DNA from: JAEUKA01 sp044228505
GTDB lineage: Bacteria > Myxococcota_A > Polyangia > Palsa-1104 > JAEUJZ01
Assembly (NCBI GenBank): GCA_044228505.1
Contig: JBGAUT010000028.1
Coordinates: 1 to 64,000 of the forward strand
DNA: 64,000 bases
Reading direction: 5' to 3'
Shown here piece after piece: positions 8,616 to 16,579 of the stretch (position 1 is its first letter; each line of letters starts with the position of its first letter). Under the pieces are notes generated by a model that ran no database searches, was not told the DNA's origin, and saw only the letters and a list, made by a program, of their open reading frames with translations. The translations under genes and the position numbers were made by a program.

Positions 8616-10124
8616 ATGACGATCTCAAAATGGAAAACCCTGGGCTTGCTGGCAGTCCTTTCCTGCAATCAGCCCGCGACACCCGGTCCAGCGATTCCGC
8701 CTGGCACCATCTTGGAAAAAGAGACCTTCGGTTCGGCCAAAGGAGACTTTGGACCCCCGGTGGGTGAGCCGGTCGAAGCGGTTCTGACCGATCCGCCCTA
8801 TGTGCCGCCTCCCATCAATCGCAAGGAACCCAAGAAGATCATCGTAAAGCTTGAAGTCCGCGAGGTCGTCAAGCCCATCGCAGATGGTGTGAACTACACC
8901 TTCTGGACGTTTGGGGGGACGGTTCCCGGCAAGTTCATTCGCGTGCGTCAAGGTGATACCGTCGAGCTGCATCTTCGCAATCATCCCGACAGCAAGATGC
9001 CGCACAACATCGATCTGCATGCGGTGACGGGTCCGGGTGGTGGTGCGGCCTCAACCTTCACCGCTCCCGGACACGAATCACAGTTTACGTTCAAGGCGCT
9101 CAACCAAGGTCTGTACATCTACCACTGTGCAACTGCGCCGGTTGGCATGCACGTTGCCAACGGTATGTACGGACTGATCTTTGTCGAGCCGCCGGAAGGA
9201 TTGCCACCGGTCGATAAGGAATACTACGTCGTTCAGGGAGACTTCTACACCGTCGGTAAGTACCGCGAAAAGGGGCTCCAGCCTTTCGATATGCAGAAGG
9301 CCATCGAAGAGAACGCGACCTACGTTGTGTTTAACGGTACCGAAGGTGCGCTACTTGGTGACAAGGCGCTCAAAGTCAAGGTCGGAGAGAAGGTGCGGCT
9401 GTTTGTGGGCAACGGCGGACCGAACTTGGTGTCGAGCTTCCACGTGATTGGTGAGGTCTTCGATCGCGTCTACTCCGAAGGTGGTTCGCGCTTTCAGGAA
9501 AACGTCCAGACCACGATCGTTCCGGCCGGTGGTTCGGCGATTGTCGACTTCAAGATGGAAGTCCCCGGAACCTATGTGCTGGTCGATCACTCGATCTTCC
9601 GGGCCTTCAACAAGGGCGCGCTCGGGATGATGAAAGCCGAGGGAGAACAGGCCAAGGAAATCTACTCTGGCAAAGAAGTCGACTCTGTGTACGTGGCCGA
9701 AAAGTCCGGATCGAGCGAGCCCATCGCAAAAGCTGCGGAGGCTGCCGAGGCTGGAAAGCTGACCAAGGCGGGACAGATCGAAGCGGGTAAGGCGCTGTTT
9801 CTGGGAACCTGTTCGACGTGTCACCAGATGGAAGGACAGGGAATTCCTAAGGTGTTCCCACCGCTCGCCAAGAGTGATTACTTGATGGCGGATAAGAAGC
9901 GCTCGATCGAAGTACTGCTCAACGGTCTGTCTGGGAAGGTGGTCGTCAATGGTCAGGAATATGCGTCGGTGATGCCACCGATGAGCCACATGGCGGATGA
10001 CGAGCTGGCCAACATCTTGACCTACGTTCGCAACGCCTTTGGCAACAGTGGTGACGCGGTATCTGTGCAAGAGGTCACCCAGGTTCGCAACAGCACCAAG
10101 CGCGCTCCGGGCGCTGGCCACTAG
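8616..10124 (+). CDS. nirK: Copper nitrite reductase NirK with C-terminal cytochrome c domain
   Basis: 502 residues, reducing nitrite to NO. A lipoprotein signal with lipobox V-L-S-C (Cys17) suggests membrane anchoring on the periplasmic face. The two cupredoxin domains keep all copper ligands: type 1 H130, C171, H179 and M184; type 2 H135, H170 and H276. The catalytic Asp is probably D133 (N-I-D-L-H). After an Ala/Lys linker (370-385) comes a cytochrome c domain with C-S-T-C-H at 399-403, giving a built-in electron donor as in the known NirK-cytochrome c fusions. The start is the ATG at 8616 with GGGAG eight bases upstream. It follows norD by 41 bases. Confidence 0.96.
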   Translation: MTISKWKTLGLLAVLSCNQPATPGPAIPPGTILEKETFGSAKGDFGPPVGEPVEAVLTDPPYVPPPINRKEPKKIIVKLEVREVVKPIADGVNYTFWTFGGTVPGKFIRVRQGDTVELHLRNHPDSKMPHNIDLHAVTGPGGGAASTFTAPGHESQFTFKALNQGLYIYHCATAPVGMHVANGMYGLIFVEPPEGLPPVDKEYYVVQGDFYTVGKYREKGLQPFDMQKAIEENATYVVFNGTEGALLGDKALKVKVGEKVRLFVGNGGPNLVSSFHVIGEVFDRVYSEGGSRFQENVQTTIVPAGGSAIVDFKMEVPGTYVLVDHSIFRAFNKGALGMMKAEGEQAKEIYSGKEVDSVYVAEKSGSSEPIAKAAEAAEAGKLTKAGQIEAGKALFLGTCSTCHQMEGQGIPKVFPPLAKSDYLMADKKRSIEVLLNGLSGKVVVNGQEYASVMPPMSHMADDELANILTYVRNAFGNSGDAVSVQEVTQVRNSTKRAPGAGH

Positions 10125-10138
10125 TCCCAGTGTTCACG

Positions 10139-11002
10139 ATGTGGGGTGTGGGACGGCTGGTTGTTTTCGCACGGATGGTCTCGGTTCTCGCTGGCGCAAC
10201 TGCTAGCGTCGAACCGAGCCTGGTCCAGGCATCCACTCCACCCCCACAGATGGTGGAAATTCCTGCCGGAGTGTTCAAGGCCAGCGTCAGCTTGTCCAGC
10301 GAATCATCAGCCACCAAAGACAAAAAAGAGTCCGATGAAGTGCGTATTTCATCGTTCTTCATCGATCGTTTGCCTGTGACCAACGCCGAGTTCCTTTCGT
10401 TTGTGAAAAGGAATCCACGGTGGCAGCGAGATCGTGCGCCGCGACTGATGGTGGACTCGGAGTATCTGGGACACTGGCAGTCGCCGACGGAGCTTGGCAA
10501 AACGGCGCTGGCTGAGCAGCCGGTCAGCAATGTCGGCTGGTTTGCGGCGCGGGCGTACTGTGCAGCACGTGGCGGCCGACTCCCAACCGAAGCCGAGTGG
10601 GAGTATGTTGCTTCAGCCAGTGAGACGCAGGCGGATGCCCGGCAGGACGAAAAATGGCGCAAGCGAATCTTGGACTGGTACGCAATCCCGACTCCGAAAA
10701 CCCTGGCCAAGGTGGGACACTCATCACCAAACTTTTATGGAGTCTTTGATCTTCATGGACTCATTTGGGAGTGGGTGCTCGACTTTAGCAGCACCATGAT
10801 GAGCGGTGACAGTCGTGACAGTGGGGGGAGTGATCGAATGTTGTTCTGCGGCGCAGCGGCCATTGGGAGCGGAACCAAACAGGACTACGCTAGTTTTATG
10901 CGATACGCCTTCCGCAGCTCTTTGCAAGCGCGTTATTCCAGTCGCAACCTGGGATTCCGCTGCGCCGCGGATCTTGTTCCAACCATTGAGGTCAAGCCAT
11001 GA
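10139..11002 (+). CDS. nirV: NirV-like formylglycine-generating-enzyme family (SUMF1) protein
   Basis: About 287 residues. After a probable signal peptide (1-26) comes a SUMF1/FGE-sulfatase domain, recognisable by V-E-I-P-A-G-V-F, F-F-I-D-R-L-P-V-T-N-A-E-F, G-G-R-L-P-T-E-A-E-W-E-Y and the terminal S-R-N-L-G-F-R-C. Proteins of this family next to nirK are called NirV; their biochemical role is not established. The gene begins 14 bases after nirK and its stop overlaps the sco start (ATGA). An in-frame GTG at 10130 is an alternative start. The symbol is based on family plus position. Confidence 0.8.
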   Translation: MWGVGRLVVFARMVSVLAGATASVEPSLVQASTPPPQMVEIPAGVFKASVSLSSESSATKDKKESDEVRISSFFIDRLPVTNAEFLSFVKRNPRWQRDRAPRLMVDSEYLGHWQSPTELGKTALAEQPVSNVGWFAARAYCAARGGRLPTEAEWEYVASASETQADARQDEKWRKRILDWYAIPTPKTLAKVGHSSPNFYGVFDLHGLIWEWVLDFSSTMMSGDSRDSGGSDRMLFCGAAAIGSGTKQDYASFMRYAFRSSLQARYSSRNLGFRCAADLVPTIEVKP

Positions 11003-11658
11003 GATGGGGACTCCTTGTTCCGTTACTCCTGATTGGTACTACGGCATGTAAAAAGCAATCGGATGGCGCGAGTCCTGGTGGTGGGATTGATCTGGCGAAG
11101 CCACCGGCGATGGTCGCAACGGGAGCTGCACATCAAGCGCTCCCTGCTGCTCCAGCGACGCTGGGAGAGTCTCTGTATCAGCTAGAAGCCGAGCTGTCTG
11201 ATCAGGATGGACACAAGATTCCGCTCGCGTTCTACGCGGGTCATCCAGTGATCATCAGCATGTTTTATGCGCACTGCCCAAACGCATGTCCGCTGCTGAT
11301 TAGCAAGATCCAGCGCATCGAGGACAAGCTTCCTCCGGAGGTCCGCGCTGAGCTGCGGGTGCTACTGGTGAGTTTTGATCCGCAGAGCGATACCGCCGCT
11401 GTGCTCAAAGGGCTTGCGACCAAACAGGGGGTCGATGAAAAGCGCTGGCGCTTTGTGCGAACCCAAGACAGCAGCATCCGTGACCTTGCGGCAGTGCTGG
11501 GAATCAAGTATCGCAAGCTCGATGATGGGAACTTCAATCACTCGTCGGTGCTGACGCTGCTCGATCGCGCCGGACTTCTGTCCAGTCGCTTGGAAGGACT
11601 CGCCGATCCGGTCGATGACTTTGTGGCAAAGATTCTGGCGGTGCACAAGGCGAAGTAG
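10999..11658 (+). CDS. SCO1/SenC-family copper chaperone lipoprotein
   Basis: 219 residues. The lipoprotein signal ends at T-T-A-C (Cys17). The thioredoxin-like SCO domain has the copper-binding C-P-N-A-C motif in F-Y-A-H-C-P-N-A-C-P and the distal His in F-N-H-S-S-V-L. SCO proteins deliver copper to cuproenzymes or act as periplasmic thiol reductases. Here the position after nirK and nirV suggests it loads copper into NirK (inference), since no cytochrome oxidase genes are nearby. The start codon overlaps the nirV stop. The closing gene of the island. Confidence 0.9.
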   Translation: MRWGLLVPLLLIGTTACKKQSDGASPGGGIDLAKPPAMVATGAAHQALPAAPATLGESLYQLEAELSDQDGHKIPLAFYAGHPVIISMFYAHCPNACPLLISKIQRIEDKLPPEVRAELRVLLVSFDPQSDTAAVLKGLATKQGVDEKRWRFVRTQDSSIRDLAAVLGIKYRKLDDGNFNHSSVLTLLDRAGLLSSRLEGLADPVDDFVAKILAVHKAK

Positions 11659-11689
11659 GAGAGGGAGTCGGTTCCGACAAAGTCGGTCG

Positions 11690-13309
11690 TTACGGCGAAT
11701 AATGCAGCACGGTGCCGCCATCGCCGACGGCGTAGACGTTGGTGGGGCTGGTTCCGAAGACGGCGCGGAGGTTGGTGGTCACTCCTGAAGTCATTTGCTT
11801 CCAGGTTGCTCCATCCCACTGCAAGATCATTCCGCCATCACCGACCGCGAGGACGAAGGTGTCACCACTTGACCACATGGCGCGGATGCCACTTGTTCCG
11901 GCACCGGTGTTCATCACCGTGGTCCAGCTATTTTCGGACCCCTTGCCGGTTGCGGAGACCGCTCGTTGGAGTATGACGCCACCATCGCCCGCAGCGTAAT
12001 GGAAGGACGTGCTGCCACATAGCATGGCGTTCACGTTGCCCATGATGCTGCCTCCCGAAGCCATCTGCACGGTGGTCTTGCCCGCACCGTCCCACTCTGC
12101 TGCGAAGCCGCGAGTCCCACCGCCACTGCCTGGAGCACCCCCGATAAACAGGTCATAGGTAGTCTTGGCAGGAAGCTGACAGATGCTCAGTAGATTGGCG
12201 GTTCCGGCCGCTAGATTTCCGGTGACCAGAGATCCGCCGCTCGACAGAATCATCGAAACACCACCATCGCCAACGAAGAAGGTGTTCGGAGAAGAGTTGT
12301 TGCCGATCGCGATGGCGCGAAGGTTTGCCGTGGATGGATTGGTCACTTGCGTGAATCCGCCACTGCTCCACTTGAGGATCGTTCCGCCATCACCCGCCAC
12401 ATAGGTGACGGTTGCAGCGGGTTTTCCTGCTGCTGCACGGAGCGTTTTGCTTGCTGCTGCAGGTGGGAGCTGCACGGTCTTCCACATCGCGCCATCCCAT
12501 ACAAACGCAGCGCCAGATTCGCCAACTACCATCACGTTGCTGGGAGCTGTACCACCGACCCCGAGCAGGTTGGCACTGACGGACGAAGTAGGTAGCATCT
12601 CTTTGCACCAGCCCCGACAAGTCGAGAAAGCAGCCTGCACCACGGTATCCTGATTGACGGTCACCATGCACGGTGCCATTCCGGTGCAGCCGCCGCCCGA
12701 CCAACCGGTGAACGTACCCGCCATCGGGTTCGCGGTGAGGGTGAACTGCTTTCCTTTCATGACCGTGACGGTGCAGCCATTGCCGAGCCCATCACAGCTG
12801 ATGCCATTGGGGTTGGATGTGACGGTACCGATTCCTGCTCCGATGTTGGCCACCTGAACCGTCAAGATGGCTCCGTTCCCACACAGCGGAACCGTCGTGA
12901 CGTTCAGCGTGATATCGAGTACGCCATCACTGTCGATGTTCGCAATTGCAGTGCCAGTGGCCAGGAGGCAGTCGTTCGGTCCAAATAGCTCTACCTTGAA
13001 GGTTGCCTGGACGCGAGTTCCGATGGGGAAGGAGACCCCAAGGAGATCAAACGGTGCGGAGTTAAACGTGGTGGTGCGATCGATCTGAAGGCCGGTGGGG
13101 TCCGGTGCAGAGACTGTGAGGACTGCCTTGATGGCACCGGGATCGACCGGGCTAACCCGGATGCGGACCAGTGGACCTTCGACCTGCATCATGGTGGTGT
13201 TTTGATCACCACAGGACATAAGCGCAAAGAGGACCCAAAGGAGTCCTAGTGGACCAGCCAGCAGGTTACGGAGTCGGGACTGCCAGTGAGAGCGTCCATG
13301 GTTTGCCAT
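11690..13309 (-). CDS. Large lipoprotein with divergent InlB-type repeat and propeller-like repeats
   Basis: 539 residues. The signal peptide ends with lipobox A-L-M-S-C. Residues about 145-225 form a 'bacterial repeat' of the divergent InlB-B type (T-S-N-P-N-G-I-S-C and F-T-G-W-S-G-G-G-C). The C-terminal half is a series of about 50-residue repeats carrying V-G-D-G-G-T/M-I-L-x-W-x-G, which look like propeller blades. No catalytic residues are seen. It is a surface or periplasmic protein of unknown function. It resembles the lipoprotein at 24929-26266 in its propeller-like part. The PEGA protein upstream (13402-14322) is on the same strand, 92 bases away, so the two probably share transcription. 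Confidence 0.75.
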   Translation of the reverse strand: MANHGRSHWQSRLRNLLAGPLGLLWVLFALMSCGDQNTTMMQVEGPLVRIRVSPVDPGAIKAVLTVSAPDPTGLQIDRTTTFNSAPFDLLGVSFPIGTRVQATFKVELFGPNDCLLATGTAIANIDSDGVLDITLNVTTVPLCGNGAILTVQVANIGAGIGTVTSNPNGISCDGLGNGCTVTVMKGKQFTLTANPMAGTFTGWSGGGCTGMAPCMVTVNQDTVVQAAFSTCRGWCKEMLPTSSVSANLLGVGGTAPSNVMVVGESGAAFVWDGAMWKTVQLPPAAASKTLRAAAGKPAATVTYVAGDGGTILKWSSGGFTQVTNPSTANLRAIAIGNNSSPNTFFVGDGGVSMILSSGGSLVTGNLAAGTANLLSICQLPAKTTYDLFIGGAPGSGGGTRGFAAEWDGAGKTTVQMASGGSIMGNVNAMLCGSTSFHYAAGDGGVILQRAVSATGKGSENSWTTVMNTGAGTSGIRAMWSSGDTFVLAVGDGGMILQWDGATWKQMTSGVTTNLRAVFGTSPTNVYAVGDGGTVLHYSP

Positions 13310-13401
13310 CGCACAGCCTCCTTACGCTAAGAGAGTCGATTCCCCTGCTGGGCGCGTTGGCTGCCAATTGCCAATTGGGCCAAGTCAACGCCAGCGGAGC
13401 G

Positions 13402-14322
13402 TTAGAACGTAAACGTGAACGTGTTGCTGGGAACCATCCGCTCCATCGTGGTCGGCTGGGTCGTTCTGGTTCCAAGGACTACGCCTGCGGTGACACCCGC
13501 AGCTACCGCAGCAGCGCCGCCGATGGCAACCCAGAACCACCACTTTTTATAGACCGGGGTCTTTTCCATGGTGGCAACTGGGTCGTTGCCGGTCACCAGC
13601 TTGCGTTCGATCTTTTGCTTCTGTCCGTCTTCCACCACCGCATCGATCTGCTCGGATCGAAAACCGACGTGGCGCAGTACGACTTTGTGGGTTCCGGCAA
13701 ACGTGGTGCGCTTGTAGGGAGTGATTCCCAGCTCGGTCCCATCGACAAATACCGCTGCACCGGATGGCTCGGATCGGATATCGAGGCCACCACGGGGCTT
13801 GGCGACACACTCGATCACGGCGCGCTTCACCATGTCGCCGAGTTTTTCGGCGGCCTGTTTGTCGGTGCAGCTTTGGCATTCCTCGGTCAGCTTGGCACCC
13901 GTGGCACCGACTTCGACATCGAGGATTTCCACGCTGAGTCGCCAAGACGAGGCCCCTTTGCCTGCGGGACCAGTCCGCTTGATCCGGTACCGTGTGACCA
14001 TCTGACTGTCGAGCAACCGTCCGAGTCGCTCGTAGCACAGCTCTGTATGACAGCCCTGAAGCTGCGCTTCTCCAGCGAGCGTTGCTTCCAGATCTGCCGC
14101 AGCGATCAAGCTCAGTTGCTGCGATTTGAGAGCGGCTTCCGTGGCAGCGCGCAGCATTGCCGGATCGTCTTTGCTCATTTCGCCTTCTAACTGAGGTTCG
14201 ACAATGAGCACGCTGGCCGCCGAGGCGGTGCGATGGTACAGACACAGAATACCCATCACCAACAGGACACTGCGGAGAAGTCGCGGTGCCCCGAACCCGT
14301 TCTGCTTGCCACCGATCGCCAT
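13402..14322 (-). CDS. PEGA-domain protein with C-terminal membrane anchor
   Basis: 306 residues. An N-terminal signal segment (about 15-35) is followed by a domain resembling lipoprotein-like sensor regions. A PEGA domain comes next (about 200-255: I-R-S-E-P-S-G-A-A-V-F-V-D-G-x-x-L-G-x-T-P), then a transmembrane helix near 275-295 rich in Ala, Gly and Val. The ATG at 14322 is chosen for its GGAGG site eight bases upstream; an in-frame ATG at 14358 has none. PEGA domains are common in surface-associated proteins of this lineage. The function is unknown. The following lipoprotein is the probable operon partner. Confidence 0.72.
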   Translation of the reverse strand: MAIGGKQNGFGAPRLLRSVLLVMGILCLYHRTASAASVLIVEPQLEGEMSKDDPAMLRAATEAALKSQQLSLIAAADLEATLAGEAQLQGCHTELCYERLGRLLDSQMVTRYRIKRTGPAGKGASSWRLSVEILDVEVGATGAKLTEECQSCTDKQAAEKLGDMVKRAVIECVAKPRGGLDIRSEPSGAAVFVDGTELGITPYKRTTFAGTHKVVLRHVGFRSEQIDAVVEDGQKQKIERKLVTGNDPVATMEKTPVYKKWWFWVAIGGAAAVAAGVTAGVVLGTRTTQPTTMERMVPSNTFTFTF

Positions 14323-14715
14323 GCGGGCCCCCTCCAAGCTCAATGCGGTCGCCATCAAGCTTTCGATCTTACGTGATCAGGCCGCGAAATGGGAAGGGAG
14401 CGCAAACCCTGCGAAATGGTTAGGAATTCACCGGGAGCGACGGTGGAAGTGTAAGGGGGCCTCGGGATCTGTGGGCGACAGGGGGGAACGGATGCCACCC
14501 GGGGGGGACGCTGCGCTTTGCCATCCGGTGCCGCAGAGGGTGCTCGGGTCAATCATTGCGGTGGGACGGCTCGCCCAACGGAGATGGGCTCTTTGGCAAT
14601 TGCTGAGTCGCCAAGCGACCTTTGCATTTTTGGCGACGGGAGCGCTGGCTTATGTATTCTGATGGTAGGAATTTTTGAGCCCCCATTCCACGTCATACCT
14701 CGCGGAGGAAATACC
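14323..14715. other. Divergent intergenic region
   Basis: 393 bases separate the divergent PEGA and YceI genes. The region must hold both promoters. I see a G-rich tract at 14480-14512 but no repeat, RNA gene or confident promoter hexamers. Confidence 0.5.
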
Positions 14716-15306
14716 ATGCGTAGTTCGATCTTGTTGGCGCTGCTGCTGAGCGGCTCCCCGGCTTTTGCTCAAACGGCTGCCGCTCCGACCCCTGCTCCGG
14801 CCGCGACCGCGACCAACCTTGCGGTGAGCGCCAAGGACAGCACCATCACCTATCACTTGGTGCACAAGCTGCATAAGTTTGACGGTGTCTGTAAGTCGGT
14901 GGAAGGCCGAGGTCGCGTGCTTTCCGATGGAAAAGTCCAGGTCGCCGTGCGTGCCAAGGTCGAGTCGTTCGACTCCGGCAACGCCAACCGCGACTCCCAC
15001 ATGAAAGAGACGATCGAAGCGGCGCGCTTCCCGCTCGTCGAGCTCAAGGCGCAAGGCGATGCTGCTCCGCCCACGACGTTTCCTGCGACGGTGGACCGGA
15101 CGTTCAAGGCGGAGCTGACGTTCCATGGGGTCAAGAAGAGCCTCGATGTTCCGGTCAAGCTGACCTATGCCAGCGCGACCAACATTCGCGCCGAAGCGCA
15201 CCTGTCGTTGAGCCTGGATGAGTTCAAGGTCGAGCGACCAAGCCTCATGTTTGTCAAGATCGACGACGCCCTGCAGGTCGATGTAAACATCGCGTTCGCG
15301 CCATAG
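14716..15306 (+). CDS. YceI-family periplasmic protein
   Basis: 196 residues. The signal peptide ends at A-F-A-Q (about residue 20) and an Ala/Pro linker follows. The YceI lipocalin-like beta-barrel has K-F-D-G near the start, D-S-G-N-A-N-R-D-S-H-M-K in the middle (the family's R-D-x-H-x region) and F-H-G-V-K-K-S-L-D-V-P. YceI proteins bind isoprenoid or amphiphilic ligands in the periplasm. The ligand here is unknown. The ATG at 14716 has GGAGGA seven bases upstream, which settles the start. It appears to be monocistronic. Confidence 0.88.
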   Translation: MRSSILLALLLSGSPAFAQTAAAPTPAPAATATNLAVSAKDSTITYHLVHKLHKFDGVCKSVEGRGRVLSDGKVQVAVRAKVESFDSGNANRDSHMKETIEAARFPLVELKAQGDAAPPTTFPATVDRTFKAELTFHGVKKSLDVPVKLTYASATNIRAEAHLSLSLDEFKVERPSLMFVKIDDALQVDVNIAFAP

Positions 15307-15438
15307 TCCCCACGAAGCCCATTCCCAACAAGCGGGCCAAGGCACGACGTCCCCGATGAAGCGAGACCGAGTGCCGAGGTCGGCCTAGACTCGATTCGCA
15401 GCGAGCGCGTGGATCAGCCAGCGCACCATAGGGGACAG

Positions 15439-15458
15439 TATTCCTAATATTAGGAATA
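15439..15458. repeat. Perfect 20-bp AT-rich palindrome
   Basis: The half-site TATTCCTAAT is followed at once by its exact reverse complement. It is AT-rich inside a GC-rich genome and lies five bases from the end of the minus-strand gene at 15463, between convergent genes. It may be a protein-binding site or recombination site. It lacks a loop, so it is not a classical terminator. Confidence 0.5.
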
Positions 15459-15462
15459 TTAT

Positions 15463-15936
15463 CTACTTCTTTTTGCTGCGCTTGCCCTCGGGTTTCTTCT
15501 TGGGCGGCGGCGGCTTTTTGATCGGATAGCAGTGGAATCCGCAGGTGTCGGGCTGGATCGCGGCGCACTCGCGGACCCACTTGCCGGTGATTCGCCACGG
15601 ACCCGAAAACGGCGCAGGCTCGGCTCCGCCATTGCAAAGTGCGGTCTTGTCGTTGTGGACTTTGCTGGGACCGCCTTCGACTTTTTGTTCACAGCGAATG
15701 GCACAGCTTACTTTCCAGACGCCATCGACCGGGACCGTCTCTTGGCCGTTTTCATCGTAGACGGTGCGCTCGGGGTGCAGCTCCCAGGTGTAGAGCGTGG
15801 GGTGAAAGCCCTCGGGACACTTGAGTAAGCAGGTTGGTGTGGTGGGCTTCGGCTCGTTCTTTGCCGTCACCGCTTGTGGTGACAACAAAAGCACAGCGGC
15901 CATGGCGAAGCGACGAAGATGGGCTGCAGTCGGCAT
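15463..15936 (-). CDS. Secreted Cys-containing protein of unknown function
   Basis: 157 residues. The signal peptide covers about 1-24 (M-A-A-V-L-L-L-S-P-Q-A-V-T-A). The mature part has eight Cys, mostly in three clusters (C-L-L-K-C, C-A-I-R-C, C-G-F-H-C), suggesting disulfides. The tail is Pro/Lys-rich, ending K-R-S-K-K-K, and could bind nucleic acid or an acidic envelope component. The ATG at 15936 is chosen because the signal peptide follows directly; the ribosome site is weak. No family is recognised. Confidence 0.55.
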   Translation of the reverse strand: MPTAAHLRRFAMAAVLLLSPQAVTAKNEPKPTTPTCLLKCPEGFHPTLYTWELHPERTVYDENGQETVPVDGVWKVSCAIRCEQKVEGGPSKVHNDKTALCNGGAEPAPFSGPWRITGKWVRECAAIQPDTCGFHCYPIKKPPPPKKKPEGKRSKKK

Positions 15937-16057
15937 TTTGTCCCGATTATCGTCGCACAAGCGAGGGCTGCTTCGCAACCACCACCAAAATGCGTCCACA
16001 CTGGTGCGACAAAGTACTCGGCTACGCCGCCCGCTGCGATCTATGATGGGGCTGCGT

Positions 16058-16579
16058 ATGAACGAAAAGCCCAATCCTACTGCTCAACCATTTACTCATG
16101 CCCTCGTGCAGGCGATCGAGAGCGGGCCACGACGGCCGTCCCTCGAAAAGCACCTCTCGATGTACCTCGATATGGAGGCACCGCCGGGTTTGCTGACCGT
16201 GCTGTCAGCCTGGGCTCGTCACGAGGTCAAACAGCTCCGCATCGGCGCGTTTGTGATGGATGACCAAGCCATCGGGCGGTCGTTTCGTCTGCCGGTTTGG
16301 GTCAAAGATGGCCCTGGCCCCGACGCCGACTGCTACATCGATGACAACCAGATTCGCCAGGATGTGATCTTGCTTGGCACCTTCCGAGGTGATCGCACCA
16401 ATGTCGCGCTCGGGGTGACCCGAGGCCAAGGCACGATCAGCGACTCCGTGATCGGAATCGATGGTCCGGTGAACATCAACTACGGTGCGCTGGAGGACTT
16501 CTTACGTCACTGCCACAGTCGCGCCGTCAAGGATGGTCAACCGACGGTGCTTGCCCCGGTTAAGCCGCCTGCTTCCTGA
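16058..16579 (+). CDS. Hypothetical protein
   Basis: 173 residues, soluble, with no signal peptide, membrane segment or recognised motif. Its middle contains the acidic run P-G-P-D-A-D-C-Y-I-D-D-N and a beta-rich stretch near the C-terminus. GGGG lies seven bases before the ATG at 16058. Its last 20 bases overlap the convergent peptide transporter gene. The function is unknown. Confidence 0.5.
   Translation: MNEKPNPTAQPFTHALVQAIESGPRRPSLEKHLSMYLDMEAPPGLLTVLSAWARHEVKQLRIGAFVMDDQAIGRSFRLPVWVKDGPGPDADCYIDDNQIRQDVILLGTFRGDRTNVALGVTRGQGTISDSVIGIDGPVNINYGALEDFLRHCHSRAVKDGQPTVLAPVKPPAS

Noticed and set aside
16560..16579. 20-base convergent gene overlap as a regulatory feature
   Set aside because: Short tail overlaps are common in compact genomes and nothing else marks the site.
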